The notes beneath the pieces were generated by a model, which was not told the DNA's origin, made no database searches, and was given only the letters and a program-made list of their open reading frames with translations. From Lachnospiraceae bacterium (GTDB lineage: Bacteria; Bacillota; Clostridia; Lachnospirales; Lachnospiraceae): 5,143 bases of DNA. Positions 1-5,021 of this stretch are shown piece by piece; positions within the stretch are counted from its first letter, which is position 1, and every line of letters begins with the position of its first letter. The position numbers and the translations under genes were made by a program. The stretch lies in assembly GCA_014804495.1 (NCBI GenBank), contig JAAUZS010000029.1, forward strand, positions 1 through 5,143. Reading direction: 5' to 3'.

Positions 1-1
1 C

Positions 2-220
2 TCTTATGTCGCGGATCAGAAAAAGGACTATGCGAGAAATGGATTTTATGCTTTTCCTATAGTACATTGGGTGATGATGGGGATAGTATTTGCAGAAATA
101 TATTTCATATTTGATGACGTATTTGAAAATATACCCCAAGCAGTGTCATTTATTGCGGCGATTACAGCCTCCATACTGATTACAGCCGGAGTACATTTCA
201 TTGCTAAACTAAAGAACTGA
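2..220 (+). CDS. C-terminal fragment of a small membrane protein (5' end outside window)
   Basis: Reading from position 2 gives 72 codons and a TGA stop at 218-220; the start lies off the left edge. The fragment opens with a short charged stretch (SYVADQKKDYARNG) and then has two hydrophobic segments, about residues 18-37 (FPIVHWVMMGIVFAEIYFIF) and 47-68, separated by an acidic loop (DDVFENIPQ). It ends with a short basic tail (AKLKN). This pattern fits a two-helix membrane anchor or the end of a multi-pass protein. In Firmicutes such tails occur, among others, on XRE-type regulators with membrane C-termini, but no DNA-binding part is visible, so that is only a possibility. The family is not recognised. 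It converges on the GH31 gene, with a hairpin 29 nt after the stop. Confidence 0.75.
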   Translation, partial: SYVADQKKDYARNGFYAFPIVHWVMMGIVFAEIYFIFDDVFENIPQAVSFIAAITASILITAGVHFIAKLKN

Positions 221-248
221 CTTTATTCAAGCGATAAAACAGAACAGT

Positions 249-269
249 AGGGCTGGTTTTGCCAGCCCT
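249..269. terminator. Hairpin between convergent genes, probable terminator
   Basis: A perfect 8-bp GC-rich stem, AGGGCTGG paired with CCAGCCCT, closes a 5-nt loop. It sits 29 nt after the stop of the left membrane-protein fragment and about 50 nt beyond the stop of the GH31 gene on the other strand, the expected place for a shared terminator. The U-tract is weak in both directions: the plus strand continues TGAAGTCAGTTATT, and the minus strand continues ACTGTTCTGTTTTA, which is the better of the two. It is therefore more likely to serve the GH31 transcript or to act as a modest bidirectional terminator than to be a textbook intrinsic terminator. Confidence 0.6.
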
Positions 270-318
270 TGAAGTCAGTTATTATTAATCAACTCATTTT
301 GTTTTATAAGTTCAGATA

Positions 319-2574
319 TTAAACATAGTTAATCACAATATCCGGATAATCCCTATATCCTTCATGCACTTTCGTGATTTCCAAGTGTCTGTTTCCGTCG
401 GTCTTAAACAGGTATTCATTATAAGCGCCGTCACGATAGGCAAAATCTTCCCCATTATCATTATAATGCGTATATGAGCCTGCACCCGGATATACCTCCA
501 GAATCAGCTCAGGGTTTTCGATTTCTCCCACATACATCTGCGCTGGGGCTTTTGGCAGAATCGTACCTGCTTTGACGAAGATCGGGCATACATCTAAAGG
601 CGCGTCAATAATGTAAAACTGATTGCCCTGATACTTGGTATGACTTGTATAGTCATACCAGACTCCCTCGGGCAGATACACCATACGTTTTCTGACACCT
701 TGTTCTACTACGGGTGCTACAAGCAGGTGTTCTCCTACTAAAAACTCGTCATTCAGGTTTCTGACATTTTCGTCATTTTCATAATGAAGAACAAGAGGTC
801 TGATAATAGGCATACCGGTCTGCTCGCTCTCCCTGCATAAATCATAAAAATACGGCAGCAGACTATAGCGCAGCTCTACATATTTTCTATATATATCAAG
901 AACCTCTTCCCCGAACAGCCAAGGTTCCTGATTCATACTGCCTTTAGCACAATGGTTGCGGAACAGTGGCGAAAAGCAGCCGACCTCTACCCAGCGCGCC
1001 ATAAGTTCGGGTGTGGTATCTGCCCCGAAACCGCCGATATCGGTTCCCATAAAAGGAATGCCTGAAAGTCCGAGATTGCACTGCTGCGTAATCGCCATGC
1101 GCAGATGCGTCCAGAGACTCTGGTTATCGCCGGTCCAGACCGTTGTATATTTCTGGGAGCCGCTATAGCAGGCTCTTGTAATTACGAAGGGTCTTTTGCC
1201 GGTAAGATTCTTCCAGCCTTCATATGTGGCTTTCGCCATATTATGACCGTAAACATTGTGTATCTCTGCGTGGGTGGAAGCCTTATCTTCGTCAGTAAAA
1301 ATTATATCGTCCGGAAGCGGACCGTTGAAGCTTGCCGGCTCGTTCATGTCATTCCATATGCCGCTTACTCCTAAATCGGTATAAAAATTCAGATGTTCTC
1401 CCCACCATTTCCGAACATCGGGATTGCCAAAATCAGGATATACCGCATCACCGGGCCAGACTGCATTTACATAAATGCTGCCGTCCGGAGACTTTGCAAA
1501 ATAATCATTTTCTACGCCTTCTTCGTACATATAATAATCTTTTTCAACTTTGACACCCGGGTCGATAATCGTAACGGCCTTGATGCCCTGTTCCTTTAAG
1601 TCAGAAATCAGCTTATGGGGATCTGAGAAACGCTCTGTATCCCATGTAAACACTTTATAATGACTCATATAGTCAATATCGAAATGCAGTGCATCACAGG
1701 GAATGCGGCATTCTTGGAATTTAGCCGCTAAGCTTCGGAATGTTTCTTCACTGTCATAGCCCCAGCGGGATTGGTGATAGCCCAGAGTCCACTTTTGAGG
1801 CATGGGCATGCGCCCTGTCAGATAGGTATAACCGCTTACGATTTCAGGCATGTTTTCGCCACAGATAAAGTAATAGTCCAGATTGCCGTCATCACTTCCG
1901 AAGCTATAGTAATTGTCGTTTTCCTTGCCGAAGTTAAAGTAGCTTTTGAAGGTATTGTCATAAAAAATACCGTACACGCCTTTTTCCTTTAATGTGATAA
2001 AGAAGGGGACGCTTTTATAAAGGGATTTAAAACTGTCCTCATGAGGGTCCGGAATGTCGCTGTTCCAGTTCTCATATTCATAATAACGCTTGTTCAGAAC
2101 TCCGGTCTTATCTCCGAGTCCATAGATACAGTCGCCTTTATCCAGCTTTTTAACGCATTGAACAGGATAATTCTGATTTCCCGCCGTATCTAAATTATGT
2201 CCTTCCTGCTTGATGAATTCAATAAATGACTCCTGAAGTTCAAAGCGCGGGATACGCTGACCGCGATAGTCCGCACAGAGAAGAGTCTCTTCATTACCGT
2301 ATTTACTATAGAAATCAATTTTAAAGTCATCATATATTTTACATATTAAGCTTTCCGTAGACAGAACCAGATGGTCAGCCTCTTTGCTTAATGAAAATGA
2401 AGTTGGAAGTTCCTTGTCACCTTCGACAGCCTTAGAACGGTGAACCGTCGAAGTCAATGGTACGAATACATTGACTATTTTATCCGTTAGGACTTGCAGC
2501 TGTACATTCTGTTTTTCATATTGCAGAGTGATGGTCTGATTTTTTTGACTGTAATTTAATAAAGCTCCAAACAT
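319..2574 (-). CDS. Glycoside hydrolase family 31, alpha-glucosidase type
   Basis: The enzyme hydrolyses terminal alpha-linked glucose from maltose- or isomaltose-type oligosaccharides with retention of configuration. The 751-residue protein has the GH31 order: an N-terminal beta-sandwich (about 1-255), a catalytic TIM barrel (about 256-580) and C-terminal beta domains (about 585-751). The nucleophile is D409 in GIWNDMNEP (405-413) and the acid/base is D483 in WTGDNQS (480-486). Other family signatures are SRWGY (269-273), HFDIDYM (297-303), ITRACYSGSQ (465-474), PFMGTDIGGF (507-516) and FRNH (538-541). The WNDMNEP nucleophile motif points to alpha-glucosidase; YicI-type alpha-xylosidases carry KTDFGE there. 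No signal peptide or membrane segment is present, so it acts in the cytoplasm on imported sugars. The ATG at 2572-2574 is preceded by AAAGGAA at a suitable distance, and the gene has its own promoter. No transporter or sugar regulator is adjacent, so linkage preference cannot be settled. Confidence 0.95.
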   Translation of the reverse strand: MFGALLNYSQKNQTITLQYEKQNVQLQVLTDKIVNVFVPLTSTVHRSKAVEGDKELPTSFSLSKEADHLVLSTESLICKIYDDFKIDFYSKYGNEETLLCADYRGQRIPRFELQESFIEFIKQEGHNLDTAGNQNYPVQCVKKLDKGDCIYGLGDKTGVLNKRYYEYENWNSDIPDPHEDSFKSLYKSVPFFITLKEKGVYGIFYDNTFKSYFNFGKENDNYYSFGSDDGNLDYYFICGENMPEIVSGYTYLTGRMPMPQKWTLGYHQSRWGYDSEETFRSLAAKFQECRIPCDALHFDIDYMSHYKVFTWDTERFSDPHKLISDLKEQGIKAVTIIDPGVKVEKDYYMYEEGVENDYFAKSPDGSIYVNAVWPGDAVYPDFGNPDVRKWWGEHLNFYTDLGVSGIWNDMNEPASFNGPLPDDIIFTDEDKASTHAEIHNVYGHNMAKATYEGWKNLTGKRPFVITRACYSGSQKYTTVWTGDNQSLWTHLRMAITQQCNLGLSGIPFMGTDIGGFGADTTPELMARWVEVGCFSPLFRNHCAKGSMNQEPWLFGEEVLDIYRKYVELRYSLLPYFYDLCRESEQTGMPIIRPLVLHYENDENVRNLNDEFLVGEHLLVAPVVEQGVRKRMVYLPEGVWYDYTSHTKYQGNQFYIIDAPLDVCPIFVKAGTILPKAPAQMYVGEIENPELILEVYPGAGSYTHYNDNGEDFAYRDGAYNEYLFKTDGNRHLEITKVHEGYRDYPDIVINYV

Positions 2575-2639
2575 AGCGGTTTCCTTTCTGTTATATATTT
2601 AGATAACTGCAAAAACATCATCTAAGTTATAGTGAATGA

Positions 2640-2668
2640 AATATAACATAAAGAGTAAGGAAATTCAA
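2640..2668 (-). promoter_or_regulatory. Sigma-A-type promoter of the GH31 gene
   Basis: On the minus strand, TTGAAT (2663-2668) is followed after exactly 17 nt by TATATT (2640-2645). A TG one base upstream of the -10 (TGT-TATATT) makes it an extended -10 promoter. Transcription would start near 2633, giving a leader of about 60 nt. No CcpA-type cre box (TGNAANCG...CA) was found by eye, so sugar control is not evident from this stretch. A weak 6-bp inverted repeat (ATAACT at 2603-2608, AGTTAT at 2625-2630) lies in the leader. Confidence 0.6.
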
Positions 2669-2701
2669 CAATTATTTAGCACAAGATTTTGATTTATGCG
2701 A

Positions 2702-3178
2702 TTATTCGTATTCAGTTCTAATCGTGAATTGTTCCGGGAGATTAAAAATGCCTGTTTTCAAGAATATTGGGTAAAAATATTCATTTGTTAAGCGTTCAAA
2801 AGAAAGCCATTCAAAGTCATGTATATGGCAGCCTTCTTGAAGTGTAAACCGTTCTCCTTTTTCTAAAAGATCAGTTTCCGAGATGTCTATTAAAAAATAA
2901 ATACAGATTTCATGGTAATTCAGTTTATCGACATCCTCAGTGAAAAAGCTCTGGTTCAGCCATATTGGGCGAATGATTTTAGGAGAGATATTCAGTTCTT
3001 CTTCTACTTCTCGAATAACCGCATGTTCAGCAGTCTCGCCCATTTGAACTCTGCCGCCGGGCAAATAATAGTATGGGGAACGCTCGTCATGCATTGCAAG
3101 GATTTTGTTATCGGAGATGATTATAGCGCAAACTCTGTAATTAAACTTTTCATTTTCTAAAACAAATGATATATCCAT
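2702..3178 (-). CDS. NUDIX hydrolase
   Basis: A stand-alone NUDIX enzyme of 158 residues, a usual length for the family, which hydrolyses a nucleoside diphosphate linked to another moiety in a metal-dependent reaction in the cytoplasm. The NUDIX box runs from G42 to I64: GRVQMGE (42-48), seven residues, then REVEEELNI (56-64). The metal-binding glutamates E57, E60 and E61 are all present. The box Gly near its end is replaced by Asn (N63), a mild deviation. Upstream, YRVCAIIISDNKILAMHDER and the YYYLPGG run before the box are typical of the fold. Substrate cannot be read from the sequence; ADP-ribose, (d)NTP or sugar nucleotides are all possible. The start at 3176-3178 has AAAGGA (3187-3192) 8 nt upstream and a strong promoter. 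The GH31 gene 127 nt downstream has its own promoter, so a shared pathway is not implied. Confidence 0.92.
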   Translation of the reverse strand: MDISFVLENEKFNYRVCAIIISDNKILAMHDERSPYYYLPGGRVQMGETAEHAVIREVEEELNISPKIIRPIWLNQSFFTEDVDKLNYHEICIYFLIDISETDLLEKGERFTLQEGCHIHDFEWLSFERLTNEYFYPIFLKTGIFNLPEQFTIRTEYE

Positions 3179-3222
3179 GTCTCTTATCCTTTCAATCCCA
3201 GATTTTAAATTGTTGCGGCTAA

Positions 3223-3251
3223 AGTATATTACAAATGCGCGCGACAGTCAA
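3223..3251 (-). promoter_or_regulatory. Near-consensus promoter of the NUDIX gene
   Basis: TTGACT (3246-3251, minus strand) and TATACT (3223-3228) are separated by exactly 17 nt, which is close to the ideal sigma-A promoter. The expected start near 3216 leaves a leader of about 37 nt before the ATG. The -35 hexamer lies entirely within the left arm of the inverted repeat at 3245-3264, so a protein bound there would block RNA polymerase. Confidence 0.75.
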
Positions 3252-3264
3252 CCTTGCTTGACTG
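3245..3264. promoter_or_regulatory. 7-6-7 inverted repeat, candidate operator
   Basis: CAGTCAA (3245-3251) and TTGACTG (3258-3264) are perfect inverted copies separated by CCTTGC. Each arm contains a complete TTGACT -35 hexamer, one per strand: the left arm belongs to the NUDIX promoter, the right arm to a possible plus-strand promoter. The arrangement fits a dimeric repressor site controlling both directions. The protein that would bind is unknown. Part of the symmetry could simply reflect two back-to-back -35 boxes. Confidence 0.5.
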
Positions 3265-3286
3265 CAATTGCATCAAATAGTATCAT
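3258..3286 (+). promoter_or_regulatory. Possible divergent promoter facing the gap at 3290-3435
   Basis: On the plus strand TTGACT (3258-3263) is followed after 17 nt by TATCAT (3281-3286). The -35 is good and the -10 acceptable. The start would be near 3293, just before an AGGGGGA ribosome-binding-like stretch (3296-3302). No intact gene follows: the ATG at 3314 runs into TAG after two codons. The promoter may be a leftover of a lost gene or may make a short RNA running towards, and antisense to, the end of the GNAT gene. Confidence 0.35.
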
Positions 3287-3297
3287 AAAATATATAG

Positions 3298-3417
3298 GGG
3301 GATTATAATCTTGATGCGGTAGAAGAAATTTTTATTTATATCAATGCGTCCTCCGCAAGCGGCAAATCTTACTTAGTAACAAGGGAAGATACAGAATATT
3401 TTACCGCGGCACAGTAG
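3298..3417 (+). pseudogene. Possible decayed gene fragment
   Basis: A frame open from 3298 to the TAG at 3415-3417 reads GDYNLDAVEEIFIYINASSA and continues SGKSYLVTREDTEYFTAAQ. It has a balanced, protein-like composition but no ATG, GTG or TTG at its beginning. A second plus-strand frame around it (FYRGTVDLDYDPVRNLKAFLYSK, ending in the TGA at about 3468-3470) would continue it after a frameshift, overlapping the end of the GNAT gene. It lies downstream of the possible plus-strand promoter at 3258-3286. This would fit a gene lost through a small deletion and a frameshift. I do not recognise the product, and 39 open codons can occur by chance, so confidence is low. Confidence 0.25.
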
Positions 3418-3435
3418 ATTTGGACTATGACCCGG

Positions 3436-3888
3436 TTAGAAATTTAAAGGCATTTTTATATAGTAAATGAACTCATCATCTCTCTTATACTCAGTATATC
3501 CCAGTTTTTGATAAAAAGCATTTGTACGAATGTTCCAGGCAGGCGTATCAAGATACAATTCTTTTACGTCAGGAAAAATCCTTTCAATTTCCTGCATTAT
3601 AAATATACCATACCCTTTTCTGAAATATTCAGGGTCTACAAATATTCTGCCTATATTAAGCTTAGGTCCATCCTTGAAAAGAATGGCGCCTCCCACAATA
3701 AGACCGTCTTCTGATAATTTATATAAATGGTTTGCTTTTGCCATCTTAACATGAAAATTTACAGACTTATATCCTGGAGGGCCTCCTTTTGAAGAGGCCC
3801 CAACCTCAATATCACTATCAAATGCGCGCTTGGAAATACTGTTTATCACCAATGCATCAGATGTACCGGCCCTTATCAATTCCATCAT
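3436..3888 (-). CDS. GNAT-family N-acetyltransferase
   Basis: Transfers an acetyl group from acetyl-CoA to an amine of a small molecule or protein; the acceptor cannot be read from the sequence. Numbered from the ATG at 3886-3888 (150 residues), the acetyl-CoA-binding motif A is IFVDPEYFRKGYG (82-94), with the R/K-x-x-G-x-G type pyrophosphate loop RKGYG (90-94). Motif B follows as WNIRTNAFYQKLGY (118-131), where the N-x-x-A-x-x-FY-x-KLGY pattern is characteristic. The reading frame can be extended to a TTG at 3922-3924 (162 residues) overlapping the upstream stop, but a G-rich ribosome binding site at 3895-3901 lies 7 nt before the ATG pair at 3886/3883 and favours the shorter form. It follows the XRE-GyrI gene by 32 nt with no terminator between, so the two are probably co-transcribed. 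A role in modifying a toxic compound sensed by that regulator is inference. Confidence 0.9.
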   Translation of the reverse strand: MMELIRAGTSDALVINSISKRAFDSDIEVGASSKGGPPGYKSVNFHVKMAKANHLYKLSEDGLIVGGAILFKDGPKLNIGRIFVDPEYFRKGYGIFIMQEIERIFPDVKELYLDTPAWNIRTNAFYQKLGYTEYKRDDEFIYYIKMPLNF

Positions 3889-3894
3889 TTGTAA

Positions 3895-3901
3895 TCCCCC
3901 C
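3895..3901 (-). promoter_or_regulatory. Ribosome binding site deciding the GNAT start
   Basis: On the minus strand GGGGGGA is followed after about 6-7 nt by ATGATGG. It can pair with the anti-SD core partly through G-U pairs. It sits inside the extended TTG-initiated frame, encoding the GG of ATGGLQ, and no ribosome site of similar quality precedes the TTG at 3922-3924. This favours initiation at 3888 (or 3885). Confidence 0.6.
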
Positions 3902-3920
3902 GTAGCTGTTTTAAGATATT

Positions 3921-4658
3921 TCAATTAAAATGTGAAAATGCATCAACTTTAGTAACGCCGTCAACATGAATATAAACATCCATATATGTGATTCCATTCT
4001 CTTCATATTCATGTTCAAAACAACTGACGATGTTATCCTGCTGTTTCTCTTTGAAATTATTTGCCTGAAGATATTCCATAATGAGCTTATATGCGTTAGG
4101 AATTCTTTCAAAAGGCCGTATAAAAGGCTCTTTAATGGTAATCATTGCATAGTCGGCTTCTGCATTTTCTGCGTACTCTACGCCGGGGCATTCCGTATCA
4201 AACCCTTCCGGTAAAATATAAGCGGCCACATATCCATGCATTCCGAATCTGTTTTGTTGTTCCTGTGATACAAAAGGAAAATCCCATCCTATTATTTTCG
4301 CATTCGGATTTGAAGCCTTGAGACCGCTGTTAACAGCCCATTTCTCCATATATTCATTAACATCGCTCTCAGGATTGGGAGAAATCATTACATATCTTGC
4401 CATTTTAAACGGCGCTATTCTTTTAATCAGAACATCTGAATAAATCTCGCCCTGGTCCGACAGATTTTCCTTCACAAGCGCATCCAGCTTGCATGCAAAA
4501 AGGTCGCTTATTTCAATCAGTTTTGTAAGTTCAGGAATTACTTCGTCAGACTCCCATCTTGATATAGTCTGACGCGTAACTCCCATCTTTTCTGCAAATT
4601 GTTCCTGCGTAAATTTTTTCTGCTTTCTCAAAAAACTTATATTTGCTCCTAAGCTCAT
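3921..4658 (-). CDS. XRE-type regulator with C-terminal GyrI-like ligand-binding domain
   Basis: A 245-residue cytoplasmic transcription factor. Residues about 5-65 are a Cro/C1-type helix-turn-helix (FTQEQFAEKMGVTRQTISRW, then ESDEVIPELTKLIEISDLF). After a short linker, residues about 77-235 resemble the GyrI-like/AraC effector-binding fold known from BmrR, Rob and SbmC, which binds small, often cationic or toxic molecules. Landmarks are IKRIAPFKMARYVMI at its beginning, the hydrophobic strand YVAAYILP, FERIPNAYKLIMEYL and the final strand ITYMDVYIHV. In many relatives that final strand reads E-x-Y-x-P, with the Glu lining the pocket; here Asp (D227) and His take those places, suggesting a different ligand. 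The ATG has AAGGAGA 8 nt upstream. The gene leads a probable operon with the GNAT gene, and its promoter is full of inverted repeats, consistent with autoregulation. The domain pairing suggests a ligand-responsive switch; the ligand is unknown. Confidence 0.88.
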   Translation of the reverse strand: MSLGANISFLRKQKKFTQEQFAEKMGVTRQTISRWESDEVIPELTKLIEISDLFACKLDALVKENLSDQGEIYSDVLIKRIAPFKMARYVMISPNPESDVNEYMEKWAVNSGLKASNPNAKIIGWDFPFVSQEQQNRFGMHGYVAAYILPEGFDTECPGVEYAENAEADYAMITIKEPFIRPFERIPNAYKLIMEYLQANNFKEKQQDNIVSCFEHEYEENGITYMDVYIHVDGVTKVDAFSHFN

Positions 4659-4666
4659 GTATTTTA

Positions 4667-4673
4667 TCTCCTT
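4667..4673 (-). promoter_or_regulatory. Strong ribosome binding site of the XRE-GyrI gene
   Basis: AAGGAGA on the minus strand lies 8 nt before the ATG at 4656-4658. It is the strongest Shine-Dalgarno match among the complete genes and fixes the start codon. Confidence 0.8.
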
Positions 4674-4708
4674 ATCGTTTATAATATTCTTGTTTATTTT
4701 TCACGTTA

Positions 4709-4730
4709 TTGTCTTTCGGCCTTCGGACAA
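4709..4730. promoter_or_regulatory. Inverted repeat at the start of the XRE-GyrI transcript
   Basis: TTGTC (4709-4713) and GACAA (4726-4730) are inverted copies around a central GGCC (4718-4721), making a 22-bp partly symmetric site. It covers roughly +1 to +20 of the transcript predicted from the promoter at 4736-4764. That is a classic position for autorepression by an XRE dimer. It also contains a near-repeat (CTTTCGG then CCTTCGG). Confidence 0.4.
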
Positions 4731-4735
4731 GGTAT

Positions 4736-4764
4736 ATTATGTCACATCATGTGTATCATAACAA
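4736..4764 (-). promoter_or_regulatory. Promoter of the XRE-GyrI / GNAT operon
   Basis: On the minus strand TTGTTA (4759-4764) is followed after 17 nt by CATAAT (4736-4741), preceded by TGA, which gives an extended -10. The predicted start is near 4729 and the leader is about 70 nt. The spacer contains the perfect inverted repeat CACAT-C-ATGTG (4743-4753). Confidence 0.55.
4743..4753. promoter_or_regulatory. Perfect 5-1-5 inverted repeat in the promoter spacer
   Basis: CACAT (4743-4747), a central C, then ATGTG (4749-4753). It lies wholly between the -35 and -10 of the XRE-GyrI promoter, where a bound dimer would compete with polymerase or alter the spacer. It is short and could arise by chance; its placement is what gives it weight. 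Confidence 0.35.
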
Positions 4765-4794
4765 CCAATCAGTATGTGCTCTTTTTCGGTTCTG

Positions 4795-4813
4795 TGTAAC
4801 ACATTATGTTACA
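4795..4813. promoter_or_regulatory. Perfect 7-5-7 inverted repeat, candidate operator
   Basis: TGTAACA (4795-4801) and TGTTACA (4807-4813) are exact inverted copies separated by CATTA, a 19-bp site with the size and symmetry of a dimeric regulator operator. It lies about 30 bp upstream of the -35 of the XRE-GyrI promoter and about 100 bp upstream of the TATAAT box of the right-hand XRE gene, between the two divergent genes. It resembles the TnrA/GlnR box in its outer bases but is two bases too long. Either XRE protein or an outside regulator could bind it. Confidence 0.5.
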
Positions 4814-4905
4814 TGAGGTATATGTTTCAAAAATTTATAAATTATGCATATGCAACCGGCGTTTGCGTTTTAGCAATTACCAAATTCTTTATTCTTTTTG
4901 CCGTA

Positions 4906-4920
4906 TGCCTTATAATGGCA
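4906..4920 (+). promoter_or_regulatory. -10 region of the right-hand XRE gene within a short palindrome
   Basis: A perfect TATAAT (4911-4916) is flanked symmetrically by TGCC (4906-4909) and GGCA (4917-4920); a slightly longer outer repeat TTGCC/GGCAA spans 4898-4921. The -35 position with a 17-nt spacer (TTTATT, 4888-4893) is poor, so the promoter may be weak or need an activator. The symmetric flanks suggest a repressor site centred on the -10. Transcription would begin near 4923, immediately at the AAGGAG stretch. Confidence 0.4.
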
Positions 4921-4932
4921 ATAAGGAGAGTA

Positions 4933-4956
4933 GGGTGAAAAATAGATTTTTCACCC
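4933..4956 (+). repeat. Perfect 10-bp stem-loop upstream of the XRE gene
   Basis: GGGTGAAAAA (4933-4942) pairs perfectly with TTTTTCACCC (4947-4956) around a TAGA loop. It follows directly after an AAGGAGAG ribosome-site-like stretch (4923-4930), and a GTG codon (4935-4937) lies in its 5' arm. It is not followed by a T-tract, so it is not an intrinsic terminator. It is adjacent to a second, larger hairpin. Confidence 0.7.
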
Positions 4957-4994
4957 GCAAATTTGTATGTGTACAAAGCCACATACAAATTCGC
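4957..4994 (+). repeat. 15-bp stem-loop immediately after the first hairpin
   Basis: The 15-nt arm 4957-4971 (GCAAATTTGTATGTG) pairs with 4980-4994 at 14 of 15 positions around an 8-nt loop (TACAAAGC). The single mismatch is A4959 against C4992. It abuts the preceding hairpin with no gap, so the two would stack as a 62-nt structured leader. Possible roles are a cis-regulatory leader, a translation-control element, or the remains of a palindromic mobile repeat; sequence alone does not choose. Confidence 0.7.
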
Positions 4995-5021
4995 AGGTTG
5001 AGAAAGGGGCATGGGTATTTC

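Noticed and set aside
956..1992. Several plus-strand open frames of 68-89 codons
   Set aside because: They lie antisense within the GH31 gene, lack ribosome sites and family features, and their composition is that of a coding strand read backwards.
2912..3160. Plus-strand 82-codon frame across the NUDIX gene
   Set aside because: It is antisense to the clear NUDIX box and has no recognisable domain.
3353..3362. CCGC-AA-GCGG hairpin as a terminator for the GNAT gene
   Set aside because: The 4-bp stem with a 2-nt loop is too small, and no T-tract follows on the minus strand.
3508..3754. Plus-strand frames of 68 and 74 codons within the GNAT gene
   Set aside because: They are antisense shadows of motifs A and B of the acetyltransferase.
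3911..4214. Frames overlapping the end of the XRE-GyrI gene on both strands
   Set aside because: They are out-of-frame or antisense readings of the GyrI-like domain, with no start signal.
4795..4813. TnrA/GlnR nitrogen-control box
   Set aside because: The outer bases match TGTNA...TNACA, but the inner spacing is 9 nt rather than 7, so the site is two bases too long.
4845..4854. Perfect 10-bp palindrome TGCATATGCA
   Set aside because: It is short, AT-rich and not aligned with any promoter element, so chance is a sufficient explanation.
4933..4956. Intrinsic terminator
   Set aside because: The stem is strong but is followed directly by another hairpin arm (GCAAATTTG), not a T-tract, and it lies just after a promoter-like TATAAT.
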